This document shows, in pieces, positions 1-12,158 of a stretch of 64,000 nucleotides of DNA. The stretch covers positions 13,831,001-13,895,000 of the forward strand of contig OZ005610.1 in assembly GCA_963930655.1 (NCBI GenBank), given 5' to 3'. Every line of letters begins with the position of its first letter. Within the stretch, counting starts at the first letter, position 1. The DNA comes from Myrica gale (Eukaryota > Streptophyta > Magnoliopsida > Fagales > Myricaceae). The translations under genes and the position numbers were made by a program. Under the pieces are notes generated by a model. It made no database searches. It was not told the origin of the DNA and saw only the letters and a program-made list of their open reading frames with translations.

Positions 1-553
1 TTGCTCGGTATTTTTGCATGCATGTCAATTATCCCTCCAAGTTGCAATTTTTTATTTGTGAATCTTTAAGTTGTTGGGTCCCAACTTTAGAATCTGAATT
101 GGAAAATGTTGCTGATGATTAGACTTTGGTTGTCATAATATAATGGCAACTTTAACCTTAGCATTTCAGTTTTTCTCAACACCATTAACAACAAAACATG
201 CGAGAGCGCACCAACTTCAAAGTAGTTGCATTAACTCATATACTTGATATTTTATTCTTTGGCTTTTTAATAGCCTTGATATTTTATTGGGCTTGATGCT
301 GGTTCATAGATCAATGTTAAATCTTCAATAATATAACAGGGAGCGAATTAGGTTTGATTATTGAATGCATATGAGTATGACCATTCAATTGTTGTTGAAA
401 GAGCTTAGTATTTGCTAGTTTTCATTCGAAGTTACTCCCTCATCTTTATTCCCTCCTTCCAAATGGCATCCTACCGGTGGGTCTACAGAATGAAACCATC
501 TCTTTTCCATTCACAATCATGTACCAACTCTCATTAATGTTATGTGCAGGAAA
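1..553. other. AT-rich non-coding sequence
   Basis: No open frame, RNA gene or repeat boundary can be supported here. It may be upstream sequence of the decayed GRF zinc-finger gene that starts near 554. Confidence 0.4.
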
Positions 554-1418
554 ATGACCCCTTCGAGGAGTGGTGGAAGGAGTAGCTCCAGTCAACATAG
601 GGGAACCCCATCCTCTTGTCCTGCAACTAGATCATCTTTCACAATGGGTTTCGCAACAGCTGGCACGTGAGTTTATATTACCATTTCGATTCCTAAAGCT
701 TTTGTGTATACCTACAGTTGCTAATAACTTATCTCAATAGTGAAAGCTCAGGCACACGCCCCCAAACTTATGTGAGGAAACCTGTGTGCTTCTGTGGAAT
801 TGAAGCTATCCAGAAAACCGCATATACTCCAGACAATTACGGAAAATAGTTTTATGGATGTAAAAAATACAAGGTAAGCAATTTCTTATTCTGCATATGA
901 GAAACAATTTTATTTTGTTCTCCCTCTATTTATGTACTTAAGTTCCCATAATGACGAATGTGTTTGGTGCAGTATGGGAAAAATCACCATTGTCGCTACT
1001 TTGCCTGGTACGATTGGTGGGTTAGGCAAGACAGGACACAGGGGGAGAGGTGACACACCATGACTATGTGAAGGCTGAATTGGAAAGCACGAAGGCTAAG
1101 CTGGAGATGTGTTGCAACCGAGTGGTCGAGGAGCTCATTTTGGACCACATTGCTGCGATGGAACACGAAGCAACGCGACATCGACAGGAGATGATTGCTC
1201 AACAGGAGAAATATGAAAACCTCCTGAAGAAAGCCCAGGTGGATATTGATGGTCAGAGGGCGGACTATGTACAATTGCAGCAACTGTACATCCCACTACG
1301 TAATTCCAACGGACGGGCAATCATGTGGTTGTGGCTCTTCTTTGTTGTTGGTTTTCTTGCAGCCTACTATGCTTCATCTAAAGGAAAGCCAAGTGGATCA
1401 TTATTAATGCTAGCATAA
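554..1418 (+). pseudogene. Decayed GRF-type zinc-finger protein gene with C-terminal coiled coil and membrane anchor
   Basis: Three exons read well: 554-666, 741-873 and 973-1418, with GT/AG boundaries. Exon 1 is Ser/Arg-rich. Exons 2 and 3 encode a GRF-type zinc finger (CxC near 787-796, then FYGC, then HCRYFAWYD at 988-1014), a small plant zinc finger thought to bind nucleic acid. The rest of exon 3 (1050-1418) encodes about 75 residues of charged, heptad-like sequence and then a hydrophobic segment (LWLFFVVGFLAAYYA), fitting a tail-anchored protein. Two lesions are visible. A TAG at 847-849 sits where the family usually has Arg just before the FYGC motif. The zinc-finger frame ends at TGA 1051, while the coiled-coil frame lies one base off. 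Such genes are numerous in plants and are often found among transposons. The domain call is good; the pseudogene call assumes the base calls are right. Confidence 0.62.
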
Positions 1419-1969
1419 ATAGTTTTTTTTTGTATAAGTTATTAATGTTATGCTTCGCTGTCAATTGGCATTAACTTGGTGCCTTGCTAAAGACATCTCC
1501 TTGTATAAGCTATTAATGCTACCTGCTCTTTCTCTCCACCAATTTGTACATATGGGAAAACAATAAAAAATAAATAAACGAATGTTTACGGGCATGCGAG
1601 AGATACCTGAACAACCCAAATCAACACAAATCAATCTTCATTGCAAATGGCTTGCCCGTGCATGCGAGAGAGAGAGAGAGAGAGAGAGAAGGTCGAATGG
1701 GGAGGAAGCAGGGGTTGCGGTGGTTTCCTCAAGGGGAGTAATGGCTTGCCCTGCGAGAGAGAGAGAGAGAGCAGGTCGAATGGGGAGGAAGCAGGGGTGG
1801 CTTTCTCAAGGGGAGTAATGGGCTCTCATATTCGAATCCCTAGGGCTAATAACGCTTCCTCAGTGGACCGAGTTTTGAGGGCAGAAGTTCATTAATGTGA
1901 TGGCAAGCTGAGGACCGTTGGATGACCTACGGGGAGATCCTGACCGCAGCTTCACACTGCTTCACACCG
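1419..1969. other. Spacer between GRF relic and first LINE fragment
   Basis: No gene is seen. The stretch holds a purine-rich tandem duplication (1646-1816, listed separately). The short open frames over the GA tract are explained by the repeat, which has no in-frame stops. Confidence 0.45.
1646..1816. repeat. Tandem duplication built around GA microsatellites
   Basis: Two near-identical units, 1646-1739 and 1740-1816, both start with AATGGCTTGCC, carry a GA run (about 1667-1689 and 1754-1772), then a GGTCGAATGGGGAGGAAGC block, and end in CAAGGGGAGT. The start of a third unit is visible at 1817. Unequal pairing at the GA runs is a likely origin. Confidence 0.8.
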
Positions 1970-2877
1970 TCCCGCTTAACACAATAACCGATCTCATTCT
2001 TTGGTGTCAATGCTCACGACTAGAATGGCCTGTATCAAAATATCTCAATACCAAATTTTACCATTTGTCCAAGTTGATAGGCGAAATCAGAATTCTCTTA
2101 TTACCCTCCAATCATCGGGCAATATTTCGGTCTCGGGACGTACTGCTATTGGTGATTGCTTTATCAACTACTATGAAGAGTTGTTTTGCTCCTCCAATAC
2201 CTCCATTTCATTTGACTTGACCAACCTCCTCTCTCCACCTATTCTTCCTGAGGATGGATCGTTGTAGGAAACTATTCCCACTGGTGAGGAAAATTACAAC
2301 TCTCTAAAGTCATTGGGTTCTTCTAAAGCTCTAGAATCTGATAGCTTACCCACTTAATTTTACAAAGAATATTCGGATATAGTCATCTCTTAGGTCATTG
2401 GTCCGGTTCAGGATTTTTTCAATATTGGCAAGTTAATAAAGTCAATTAATCATATTTTTCATGTTCTTATCCCCGAAGGTGGATAACCCCTTTCAGGTTA
2501 CTCACTTTTGTCCCACTAGTCTTTATAATGTCAGTTACAAAATCATTGCCAAAGTTTTTGCTTCTCGATTAAAAGCCGTTATGCCGTGTCTGATCTCGGA
2601 ATCTGCATTTGTTCCCGATCGCCTTATTCAGGACAACTCTATTCTTGCCCATGAGACTTTTCACGCCCTTCAGCACAAGAAGGGCAAAAAAGGTAGTTTT
2701 GCACTCAAATTGGACATGTCCAAGGCCTATGATCATATGCAACGAAATCTTATTCTTCTTGCCCTCAAAATGTTTGGGTCCAGTCAACGGTGGATTTATT
2801 GGATTAAAAAATGTCCGTCTTCTATTTTTTAAACGATCCTTCTGAATGGTAGCCCTCAAGGACTCATTATTCCTTTT
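1970..2877 (+). mobile_element. L1-type LINE fragment (linker and N-terminal reverse transcriptase)
   Basis: Translating across several frameshifts gives the usual plant L1 order: the NTKFYH linker (around 2040-2070), a degenerate linker to 2460, then the reverse transcriptase start (LIPKVDNPF, SLYNVSYKIIAKV, AFVPDRLIQDNSILAHE and the LDMSKAYDHM active-site block near 2710-2740). The fragment stops inside the NGSPQGLI block at 2877, where a Copia LTR begins. Matching downstream sequence (GDPLSAFLFAIGMELL) resumes at 22653. In-frame stops near 2355 and 2390 show it is dead. The 5' part of the LINE (ORF1, most of the endonuclease) is absent. Confidence 0.85.
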
Positions 2878-3540
2878 TGTTAGGGTGAACACCAATAAAA
2901 GACTACACGGCGGAATAATTTATACCCTACCTCCTTTGTGCAAATCAAATAGGCAACTCACAATCAAGCAGAAAATATAATCAAGCAACCACAAAAGGAG
3001 ACACCAGAATTTTTACGTGGAAAACGCTCCAATGCGAAGGGAAAAACCACAGGACCTAGTCCAGTCAAACTTCCACTATCAACAATAGTGGGATTACAAT
3101 CGTTCTCTCCAGAACAACCTCCAGAGGCTACAAACACATCAAGAATAAATATATTCTTGGATTAAAACATATATCATCACTGTAAAGTGGATTGCAGCAA
3201 TAACAACAAAGAGAGATCTCACCAAGTGGATAAAAGTACCAATCAACAGAAGAGGAATCACTACGATCAACACCAGTCAAAACGAAGCTCTCATCACCAA
3301 GAATAACACACTGAAATTTCAGCAAAAACAGATCACAAACGACCCTCCAATCTCTGACGGAAGTGGCTGAAAATTCTCTTCAATTTTCTTTTCTTTTCTT
3401 TTGTCGCCGCACGGTCACGTTTTGTTTTTCTGGTTTTTCTCTCTCATCATACTGCAAAGAGACAAAACCCTATACTTTAAAAAGGAACCAAATGTGACAC
3501 CAAGGTCACGTGGTCCCCACATGGGCGGGACCACCTAACA
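2878..3540 (-). repeat. Copia LTR, copy A
   Basis: A 663-bp LTR begins TGTTAGG and ends CCTAACA, a 7-bp terminal inverted repeat. It matches LTR copies at 17286-17947 and 22004-22647. It is the 3' LTR of a minus-strand element, and a purine tract (GAGGGGGAGATT on the minus strand) lies immediately inside at 3541 onward. The 5 bp before it, CTTTT, equals the TSD of the complete copy. Confidence 0.9.
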
Positions 3541-5385
3541 AATCTCCCCCTCCCGACTATGTGGGGAGTTCTACCAAGCCCGCTTGCCTCCTGCAATACT
3601 GTAGCTTCTCCATACGCAATGGTTTGGTCATCATATCTGATCTATTATCATCAGTATGAATTTTCTCAATTTGTAACAACTTCATCTCTAGTGTATCGCG
3701 AATCCAATGATACCTCACATCAATATGTTAGAATCTCGAATGGAAAGTCGAATTTTTACTGAGATGGATGGCACTCTGGCTGTCACAATAAAGCAAATAC
3801 TTTTCTTCTTGTAGGCCAAGTTCTTGTAAGAACTTCTTCATCCACAACAACTCCTTGCTAGCCTCAGTGATAGCAATATATTCTGCCTCTGTGGTAGACA
3901 AAGCGACACACTTCTGTAGTCTAGATTGCCATGACACTGCTCCCCCTAAAAAACTGATCAAATACCCTGAAGTAGACTTCCGTGAATCAACAACACCAGC
4001 CATATCTGCATCTGTGAACCCAACAAGCTAACGATTACCATTACCAAAGCACAAACATACCTTGGAAGTACCTCTGAGATATCTCAGAATCCATTTTACA
4101 GCTGCTCAATGTTCTTTACCAGGATTAGAAAGGAAACGACTTACTACTCCAACAACATGAGCAATATTAGGCCTCGTGCAAACCAACGCATACATCAAGC
4201 TACCCACAACTGATGCATAAGGAATTTTCTTCATCTCTTCCTTTTCCTTCTCACTTGTAGGACATTGCTCAGAACTTAGCTTCATATGACCTGTAAGTGG
4301 AGAGCTCACTGGTTTTGCATTTCCCATATTGAACCTGTCCAATACCTTCTCGATATAACTTTCTTGAGATAGCCACAATCTTGCATTCTTTCTATCTCGA
4401 GAGATCTTCATACCAAGAATCTTTGTTGCAGGTCCCAAGTCTTTCATAGCAAAAGACTTATTCAACTCTTTCTTCAGATCACCAATCTTTCTAGTGTCAC
4501 GACCAACTATCAACATGTCGTCCACGTATAACAAAAGAATAATGAATTCTCCATCTGATAATTTCTTCACAAAAACGCAATGGTCAGAATTAGTCTTGTC
4601 ATACCCGTGCTTAACCATAAAGGAATCAAATTTCTTATACCACTGTCTTGGTGCCTGCTTAAGCCCATACAAACTCTTTTTCAGTCGACACACAAGATGT
4701 TCTTTGCCCTTAACTGTAAATCCCTTTGGTTGCTCCATATAAATTTCCTCCTCCAGGTCACCGTGAAGGAAAGCAGTCTTTACATCAAGTTGTTCGATCT
4801 CCAAGTTCATACTGGCAGCCATACCCAGAACAACTCTGATAGAAGATATCTTCAAAACGGGTGAAAAAATCTCTTCGAAATCAATATTCTTCTTCTGACT
4901 AAATCCCTTCATAACCAACCTTGCCTTGTACCTTGGTTGGAGCTATTTGGTTCAACCTTCAACCTGAACACCCATTTGTTCTTTAGTGCTTTTTTTCCTT
5001 TAGGGAGTTCCACTAACTCATAGGAGTGATTCTGATGCAGGGATTTCATTTCTTCTTGCATAGCTTTCAACCACTCCTTTTTCTGATTATGTGAAATTGC
5101 ATCTTCATAGCTTTTTGGCTCTCCCCCATCTGAAAGTAGCACATATTCACTAGTAGGATACTTTGTAGAAGGTTGGTGCTCTCTAGTAGATCTTCTTAAC
5201 TGAATTCCACCAGGAGGTTCTGAGAGAACTTCTTCTTGATGCTGTTCTGACTCCACATTATCAAATGTTGGTGTTCATCATTTGTGATTATAGGCTGTTC
5301 ATTTCTGACAACTGGATCATCATGTTCTTGTACGTCCCCTATACGTGTACTGCGCACTGCTGAAGGAGGAACAACTGGACCCATG
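3541..5385 (-). pseudogene. Truncated Tnt1/Tork-like Copia pol, copy 1 (linker, RT, RNase H)
   Basis: On the minus strand, from 5385 down, are the integrase-RT linker (EHQPST, WLKAMQEEM), the reverse transcriptase ([24 protein letters not shown] and the catalytic LLYVDDMLIVG near 4505-4540) and RNase H (TDADMAG, STTEAEYIAI). It is nearly identical to 17964-19790 in the complete copy and shares frameshifts near 4915 and 5255 with it. Private lesions include stops near 3730 and 4030. The gag, protease and integrase half is missing because a Gypsy LTR begins at 5386. It cannot make a functional polyprotein. Confidence 0.88.
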
Positions 5386-6803
5386 TGACTCGACTAAAAA
5401 TGATTAGCGAATTACTCCTAAGTGTAGGAGGTTGTCAAGTAATACTAGGGAAGTCCTAGGTCATCTCCACAAGGAAAGATGTGTTCAATCTTTGATTATG
5501 ATCACCATTACAATAAACGAAAACTATGTTCTATTTACAATGAAAATGATATTTACAAAGGGAAAAGTTTGGTTTTAGGTTACCATCCATAATTTTTGAA
5601 ATTTTTGATTTGTGATTAATGTAAACGCAAGGAGATTAATGAAAAACTAACAATCAAACACGATAATTAAATAGCATGGAATGGAGTTGAACGCTTAGTA
5701 CTCAAGCATGATAACAAGCAAACATGATAACAAGCAAACTTGCTCTAAGAGACATTTCATCGAACACTTAGTACCCAAACTTTAGCTAGTCACAACCCAT
5801 ACATATCCATACTCAAACCAACTAACAAACACAAACCTAAACTCTAATATAACATTAAGGAAGTGAAATAGAACTTAACAAAAACTGCAGCATTCTCAAA
5901 TAAAATCTGCTGCTTTCTCCCCTTTGCCGAGACCCTCCAATGAAAAACTAAAGCACCGAATGTTTAAGCTAGAGCAGATGAAAAAGTTAAGCGAATAAAA
6001 AAAACTCCAAAGTAGCCGAATAGTTAAGGCAGCCGAATGAAAAGAACAAGAGCCGAATGAAAAACAAAGCCAATGAAAGAGCTAAAGCAGCCGCCCAATG
6101 AATAAGAACTAGGTCAAAATGAAAATGCTAAGGTAGTCTAATAAAACAAAAGCTGCCGAAAAAGCTAAAGCTCCAATAAAAATCTGCTGCCCTTTTGCCA
6201 GCCGAAAAAGTCTTTTTTTTTTCTTGCCGAGACCCCCTTTTGCCTTTACGTCCAAAATGGCCTTTTTTTTCTTTTAGTCTTTCGTTTCTTCTACAGGTTT
6301 CAAGGCCAAGCTTCCGTGTTTCAAGGCCCAGCCCATGTTTCAAGCTTCGGTCCATTTACAAGTTTCAGTCCAGCTCTTTTACAAGTTTCTCCAGCGTTTT
6401 CTTTTGTTTGCAGGTGTTCTATCGAATAAGTCCAGCTGAATTCTTTACATGTTCTCCCCATGTCTCTCGGGTCTTCTTGTAATTCTTGTCAAAGTTTGTA
6501 CTCGGGGAAATACTTGGGCTGTTGGAATAAAAGGAAATCAAGCCAACTTTAGAATTTCACATAGTCAAGAATTATGCTACTGAGCCGTATATTTCAAACA
6601 TATTTATGAAAATGGAGACATGAAAATATGGTGAGAGCAGAGAAAACAAATAACTTAAATTTAATCAATTACACTTGCTTTTGTCAAAATTAACAATTCG
6701 CCTCATACTAATGCCCAAAGCATAATTTTCTCATTTTCTAGTGGAAATGGTGTAATTGTGGAACTTTCTCAAGTGATAAACTATCAAAATTGTGATACAA
6801 TCA
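5386..6803 (-). repeat. Gypsy LTR (3' LTR of the minus-strand element)
   Basis: It begins TGACTCGACTAAAAATG and ends GATACAATCA in plus orientation. At 1418 bp it is about 260 bp shorter than the sister LTR at 13666-15344, because the block equivalent to roughly 14146-14420 is missing. The middle carries many diverged copies of a short GCCGAATGAAAA-type repeat (about 5930-6180). Confidence 0.88.
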
Positions 6804-6813
6804 CACCCCCCAA
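6804..6813 (-). other. Polypurine tract of the Gypsy element
   Basis: CACCCCCCAA directly inside the LTR reads TTGGGGGGTG on the minus strand, the expected plus-strand DNA priming site next to the 3' LTR. Confidence 0.7.
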
Positions 6814-7280
6814 CAAGCTTTTTGCTAGTCCCTTAGCAAAAATAGCGAAAAAGTAATTTAACAAAATAATGCATTGAGACAACAATTCATTCACAAACAT
6901 ATCAGTCAATCAAAAGAATTCTCAATCACAATGACTTTACCTCTCACAATTTCAAACAATATCAGCATCTTTGAAATATTTAGTATCTCCTCTTAATAGG
7001 ATTGAGGCAAAACGTCTAGAGAAGTTACAATTTATCACCTTGACTCTCTCTTAGTCCTCATTTCTACCACTGGCTGTCCAAAAGAGTTTCGACCTTAAGA
7101 TTGATCAATATTGATCCTAACTACTTCAAAGTTGAAGGGTCTAGCAGTTTTCACGCCAACTCTGTTCTTAAGGGTTGTTGAGTTTTCCAAACCCCCAAAG
7201 TTTGGGCAACTGTTTCTAGCCCTTGACTCAGTAACAACTTAAGTTGCCCCTTTCTTTTGCTCTTATTCTTTTCTTTTTTC

Positions 7281-7317
<37 letters not shown>

Positions 7318-7901
7318 CTAAAGGCACAGCTCAGTAGTCCTGTAGTGTACTTCTCTCTATTCTAGTCATTGTCATGTAGATGAAGACTACTGAAAGATAT
7401 CAGGTAAAAGAAAAAGCTATTTCTTAGAATGTTTTGCCCTTCATCCTGTGAGAGCTAATACTAAGGTCAACCTCAGAAAACTTCAAAAGTTTGAAACCAG
7501 AGAGTTCAAATCATCATTCATGTTTCATCAATGTCAAATTTGAATGCTTGAGAAGGATAAAGTTGTCAACATGCATTAATAAAGTTCAACCTCCATCACC
7601 ATCTTACTAGGAGTCAGCAATTCAGCATAATCACAGCAAAATGCATTATGGTATTGACAAGTGTAAATGAGTAAATGCATGATTGTAAAACGTCCAAATC
7701 CTCTCCCCCCAACTAAATGAAACATTGTCCTCAATGTGAAAGCATAAAGGGAAACAAAAGAAAGATGGGAACAGATATACGCAAACCAAAAGAAAAACAA
7801 CAGAAAATCACAGCCAACTAGAGCAATAGAAAAAAAGAACAAAACAAAATGCAAATAAGAAATAAAACAAAACAAAACAAAAAAGCAACAAAAAGGAAAG
7901 G
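6814..7901 (-). other. Non-coding spacer between Gypsy integrase and 3' LTR
   Basis: Long 3' spacers are usual in Athila-type elements. It contains a run of 32 T at 7286-7317 that the sister region (15345-16392) lacks. No reading frame here is convincing. Confidence 0.6.
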
Positions 7902-10900
7902 TCAGAGGACTCCCCTGGGATCTTGCACAAGCAAGATTTCTTCATTTGGTTTGAAGGGAGTCATAAATGGCTTGAGACATTGTCCATTGACTGTGAAACT
8001 ATTTCCATTTTTTGGATCAACAATGTCCACTGCACCATGAGAATGGACCTCCTTAATGTTGTATGGGCCATGCCAGCGAGACTTTAACTTACCAGGAAAA
8101 AGATGTAAGCGAGAATTGTAAAGAAGAACTTCCTGGCCAAGTATGAAGTGTTTGGGAAGAATCCTCTGATCGTGGAGGATTTTCATGCGCTCCTTGGCCA
8201 ATTGAGCATTGTCATATGCATTGCGACGAGCTTCATCCAATTCAGCAATCTGAAGTTTTCTCAACCCTGAAGCTTCATCAAGTGACTTGTTAACTTGTTT
8301 AATGGCCCAAAGAGCACGATGTTGAATCTCAACAGGTAAGTGACAAGCACGACCATAGACTAAACGATATGGGGACATGCCAAGAGTAGTTTTAAAAGCA
8401 GTGCGATAAGCCCACAAGGCATCAAGTAGTCTAAGGGACCAATCCTTCCTATTGGGATTGACTGTTTTCTCCAAAATGATTTTTATCTCACGGTTTGCTA
8501 ACTCGGCTTGCCCATTTGTTTGGGGGTGATATGGAGTAGAGACTCGATGAGTAACTCCATATTTCTTCAAAAGAATGGAAAACGGTTTGTTACAAAAATG
8601 AGAACCCCCATCTCTAATGATAACCTTGGGTATGTCAAAACGAGCAAAAAGAGACTACAGAAATTTAAGGACAACACGATGGTCATTGGTTTTGCAAGCT
8701 ATGGCCTCCACCCATTTAGAAACATAATCCACAGCCAATAGAATGTAAGCATGTCCAAAGGAAATTGGAAAGGGACCCATGAAATCAATTCCCCAACAGT
8801 AAAAATTTACAAAGTAAGAATTGGGGAGAGAGGCATCATGTTTCTTTTGGTGATGGCTACCAACTTTTGACAAGAGTCACAAGTTTTACAAAAATTGTAA
8901 GCATCTTTGAACATAGAAGGCCAATAAAAACCACTCTGTAAAATTTTGGCTACTGTTTTCTTTGCAGAAAAATGACCACCGCATGCACCCTTATGACAAA
9001 ACTCCAAAATGGAAGAAAACTCAACATCAGGAATGCATCTTCGAATCAATTGGTCTGAACAGTATTTGAAAAGATAAGGATCATCAAAATAAAAATGCCT
9101 TACCTCCGCAAGGAATTTGCGCTTGTCTTGAAGAGACCATTCAGAAGGTACCTGTTCAGCCACAAAATAATTAACTATGTCAGCAAACCAAGGAATTGTA
9201 GTAACTCCAAAAAGTTGCTCATCAGGAAAACTATCGTCTAAAGGAAGAGAGGAAGAGGAAGAAGTGGCTGATGGCAATCTTGACAAGTGATCTGCCACCA
9301 CATTTTCAACTCCTTTCTTGTCCTTGATAGTGATGTTAAACTCTTGTAGCAACAAAATCCAACGAATCAACCTTGGTTTGACATCTTTCTTTGACAACAA
9401 ATATTTGAGAGCAGAATGGTCAGTAAAAATGATAACAGAAGACCCAATAATGTAAGAACGAAATTTATCCAAGGCAAACACAACAGCTAACAATTCCTTC
9501 TCGGTGGTGGTATAATTTTTTGTGCATCATTTAAAGTACGACTTGCATAATAAATGACAGAAGGTTTATTATCCACTCTTTGGCCAAGAACGACACCCAG
9601 AGCGAAGTCACTAGAATCTGTCATGATTTCAAAAGGCAAGTCCCACCGAGGAGATTGCATAGTGGGAGCAACTGTTAAATGTTCCTTCAGGGTCTCAAAA
9701 GCATGCTGGCACTCATCAGTCCAAACAAAAGTAGTATCATTTTGCAACAAAGTACACAATGGTTTTGCAATACTACTAAAGCCTTGAATGAAACGTCTAT
9801 AAAAACCAGCATGACCAAGAAATGATCTGATATCCTTTACTGTCCTAGGGACAGTCAATTGAGAAATCAACTCTATCTTAGCCTTGTCAACCTCTATACC
9901 ACGCTCAGAAACTAAGTGACCAAGCACCAAGCCACTACTAACCATAAATTGACATTTTTCCCAATTCAACAACAAATTTTTCTCTTCACATCGTTGCAAC
10001 ACAACATCAAGATGTTTTAAAATGGCATCAAATGATCTACCAAACACAGAGAAGTCATCCATAAACACTTCACACATTTCATCCAACATGTCAGAAAAAA
10101 TACTCATCATACAGCGCTGAAAAGTAGCAGGTGCATTACATAAACCAAATGGCATTCTTCTAAAAGCAAAAGTGCCAAAGGGACAAGTGAAGGTGGTCTT
10201 CTCTTGATCCTCTGGTGCTATCGCAATTTGATAATAATCAGAAAAACCATCTAGAAAGCAATAAAAAGCATTACCAGCTACTTTCTCTAAAATTAAAATT
10301 TGATCCAAGAAAGGTATTGGGAAGTGATCCTTCCGACTAACTGAATTCAATTTCCTATAGTCAATGCACATTCTCCAACCAGTTACCTTCCTAGTCGGGA
10401 TCAACTCACCACTAGCATTTTCAATAACAGTTAAGCCAGATTTCTTTGGAACTACCTGTGTTGGACTTACCCACTTGCTGTCGGAGATAGGATAAATGAT
10501 GCCCACAGCTAACAGTTTCAGCACCTCTTTCTTCACCACCTCTTTCATGGTGGGATTCAATCTTCGTTGTACATCACGAACTGGTCTTGCATCTCCCTCC
10601 AGAAAGATGTTATGAGTGCAAATAGAGGGGTCAATTCCTTTGATGTCTGCAACGGTCCATCCTATTGCTCCTCGATGTCGTCTTAACACTGCTAATAAAT
10701 CAGCTTCTTGCTCTAAAGTAAGCTGAGAAGAGATGACAACTGGGAATGTACCCTCAGCTGGACCCAGAAAAACGTACTTCAAGTCCTCAGGTAATGGCTT
10801 CAACTCCAATGTAGGGACTTCTTCCTCTGATGACTTCATGACTTCTGGTAAGTCGAGAGCTTCAAAGACTGGTCATGTGTCTCTATTAACTGTCCCTCTG

Positions 10901-12158
10901 CTTCTGTCAACTCTACTGATGGAGGAACGGTCTCAATAAGGGCTTCAGGCTGCTCGGGAAAGTCATCCTCAAGTGCACTATCAGAATCAAGTACTGATAA
11001 CAGCTCTGAAACATCAAAGTCTTCTATCAAATCGACTGCATGCACCTCTGAGTCGTCACATCCACTCGACATCTTGTATGCATTAAACACGTTCATCTCC
11101 AATGTCATATTCCCAAACGTGAGCTTCAGTACTACACTTCGACAATTAATCAATGCATTGGAGGTAGCAAGGAATGGACGTCCAAGAATGATAGGTGCCT
11201 GGTAGATAGTGGAAACTTTCTGCTGCATATCCAGAACTACAAAATCCACTGGATAGTAAAATTTGTCTACCTGAACCAAAACATCTTCAATTATACCCCG
11301 TGGCACCTTGACTGATCTGTCAGCCAACTGTAGCATGATAGAAGTCTTTTTCAGCTCACCCAATCCCAACTGCTCATATATTGAGAATGGTAGCAAGTTC
11401 ACACTGCTACCCAAATCTAGCAAAGCTCTCCCAATGCGTGATTCACCAATCATAATGGAAATGGTAGGAGTGCCGGGATCTCTGAACTTCTGAGGAGTCT
11501 CGCTCAATATCAATACGCTGACTTGCTCTGTCAAGAAAGCTTTCTTCTTTACATTCAGCTTCCTCTTCACTCTGCACAAGTCCTTCAGAAATTTTGCATA
11601 TGAAGGGACTTGTTGTATGGCGTCCAAAAGTGGAATGTTGATCTTCACTTGCTTGAAGATTTCCTGAATCTCCGTATGATATTTGTTCTTTTGGCCAGCT
11701 ACCAATCTCTGAGGATAGGGAACCACAGGTCGAAACTCCATACTCGTCTCTGCCTCATCACTTGCAGGTTTCTTTGCTTCACGCTGAACTTCCTCTTGCT
11801 TCAAATTCTTTGCAGCTTCATCTGCCTCATTCACAACGTCAGGTGTCAGGGGAACTGTCTGTCTATCCACAGGCATTTCAGGTCGAGGAACTTCCTTTCC
11901 GCTTCTTAAAGAAATAACAGCCTTTGCTGTTTCAATGGATTCCTCTAAGACATTATGCACTTGCTGCTGTTGTTGTTGCCGGTATACTTGAGGATTTGGC
12001 TGGGGTTGTGCTGGGAATTTTCCTCTGTCAAGAGTGCTCAATGTCGTACTCATCTTATTAATGGTGCCCCGTAACTCATTAATGGCTTGAGTGTTCTGAC
12101 TGTTCGTAGTGGCTTGAATCTGCATGAACTGCTGAAGTGTGTTGGTCATCTGTGCCAT
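7902..12158 (-). pseudogene. Gypsy pol: protease, reverse transcriptase, RNase H, integrase
   Basis: Read downwards on the minus strand. A Gln-rich leader is followed by an aspartic protease with an LDLGSSVNLLP block (about 11410-11440; the family usually has D-S/T-G). RT follows at about 10550-9900 (WRMCIDYRKLN, FCPFG-type block, FMDDFSVFG near 10040-10065). RNase H follows (MTDSSDFALG, then [10 protein letters not shown] after a frameshift at about 9490). The integrase has an H-H-C-C zinc domain ([10 protein letters not shown] ... CKTCDSC, about 8880-9000) and a core with [17 protein letters not shown] and HPQTNGQAE. No chromodomain is seen, as expected for Athila/Tat. Breaks include the frameshift near 9490, another near 8840-8870, and a TAG near 8653. 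Confidence 0.88.

Noticed and set aside
1582..1895. Two overlapping open frames rich in RERERE repeats
   Set aside because: They are translations of the GA microsatellite duplication; no start context, domain or splice signals support a gene.
7286..7317. Long T run considered as a LINE poly(A) tail on the minus strand
   Set aside because: It lies within the collinear Gypsy 3' spacer and no LINE sequence adjoins it; likely expansion of an existing T-rich tract.
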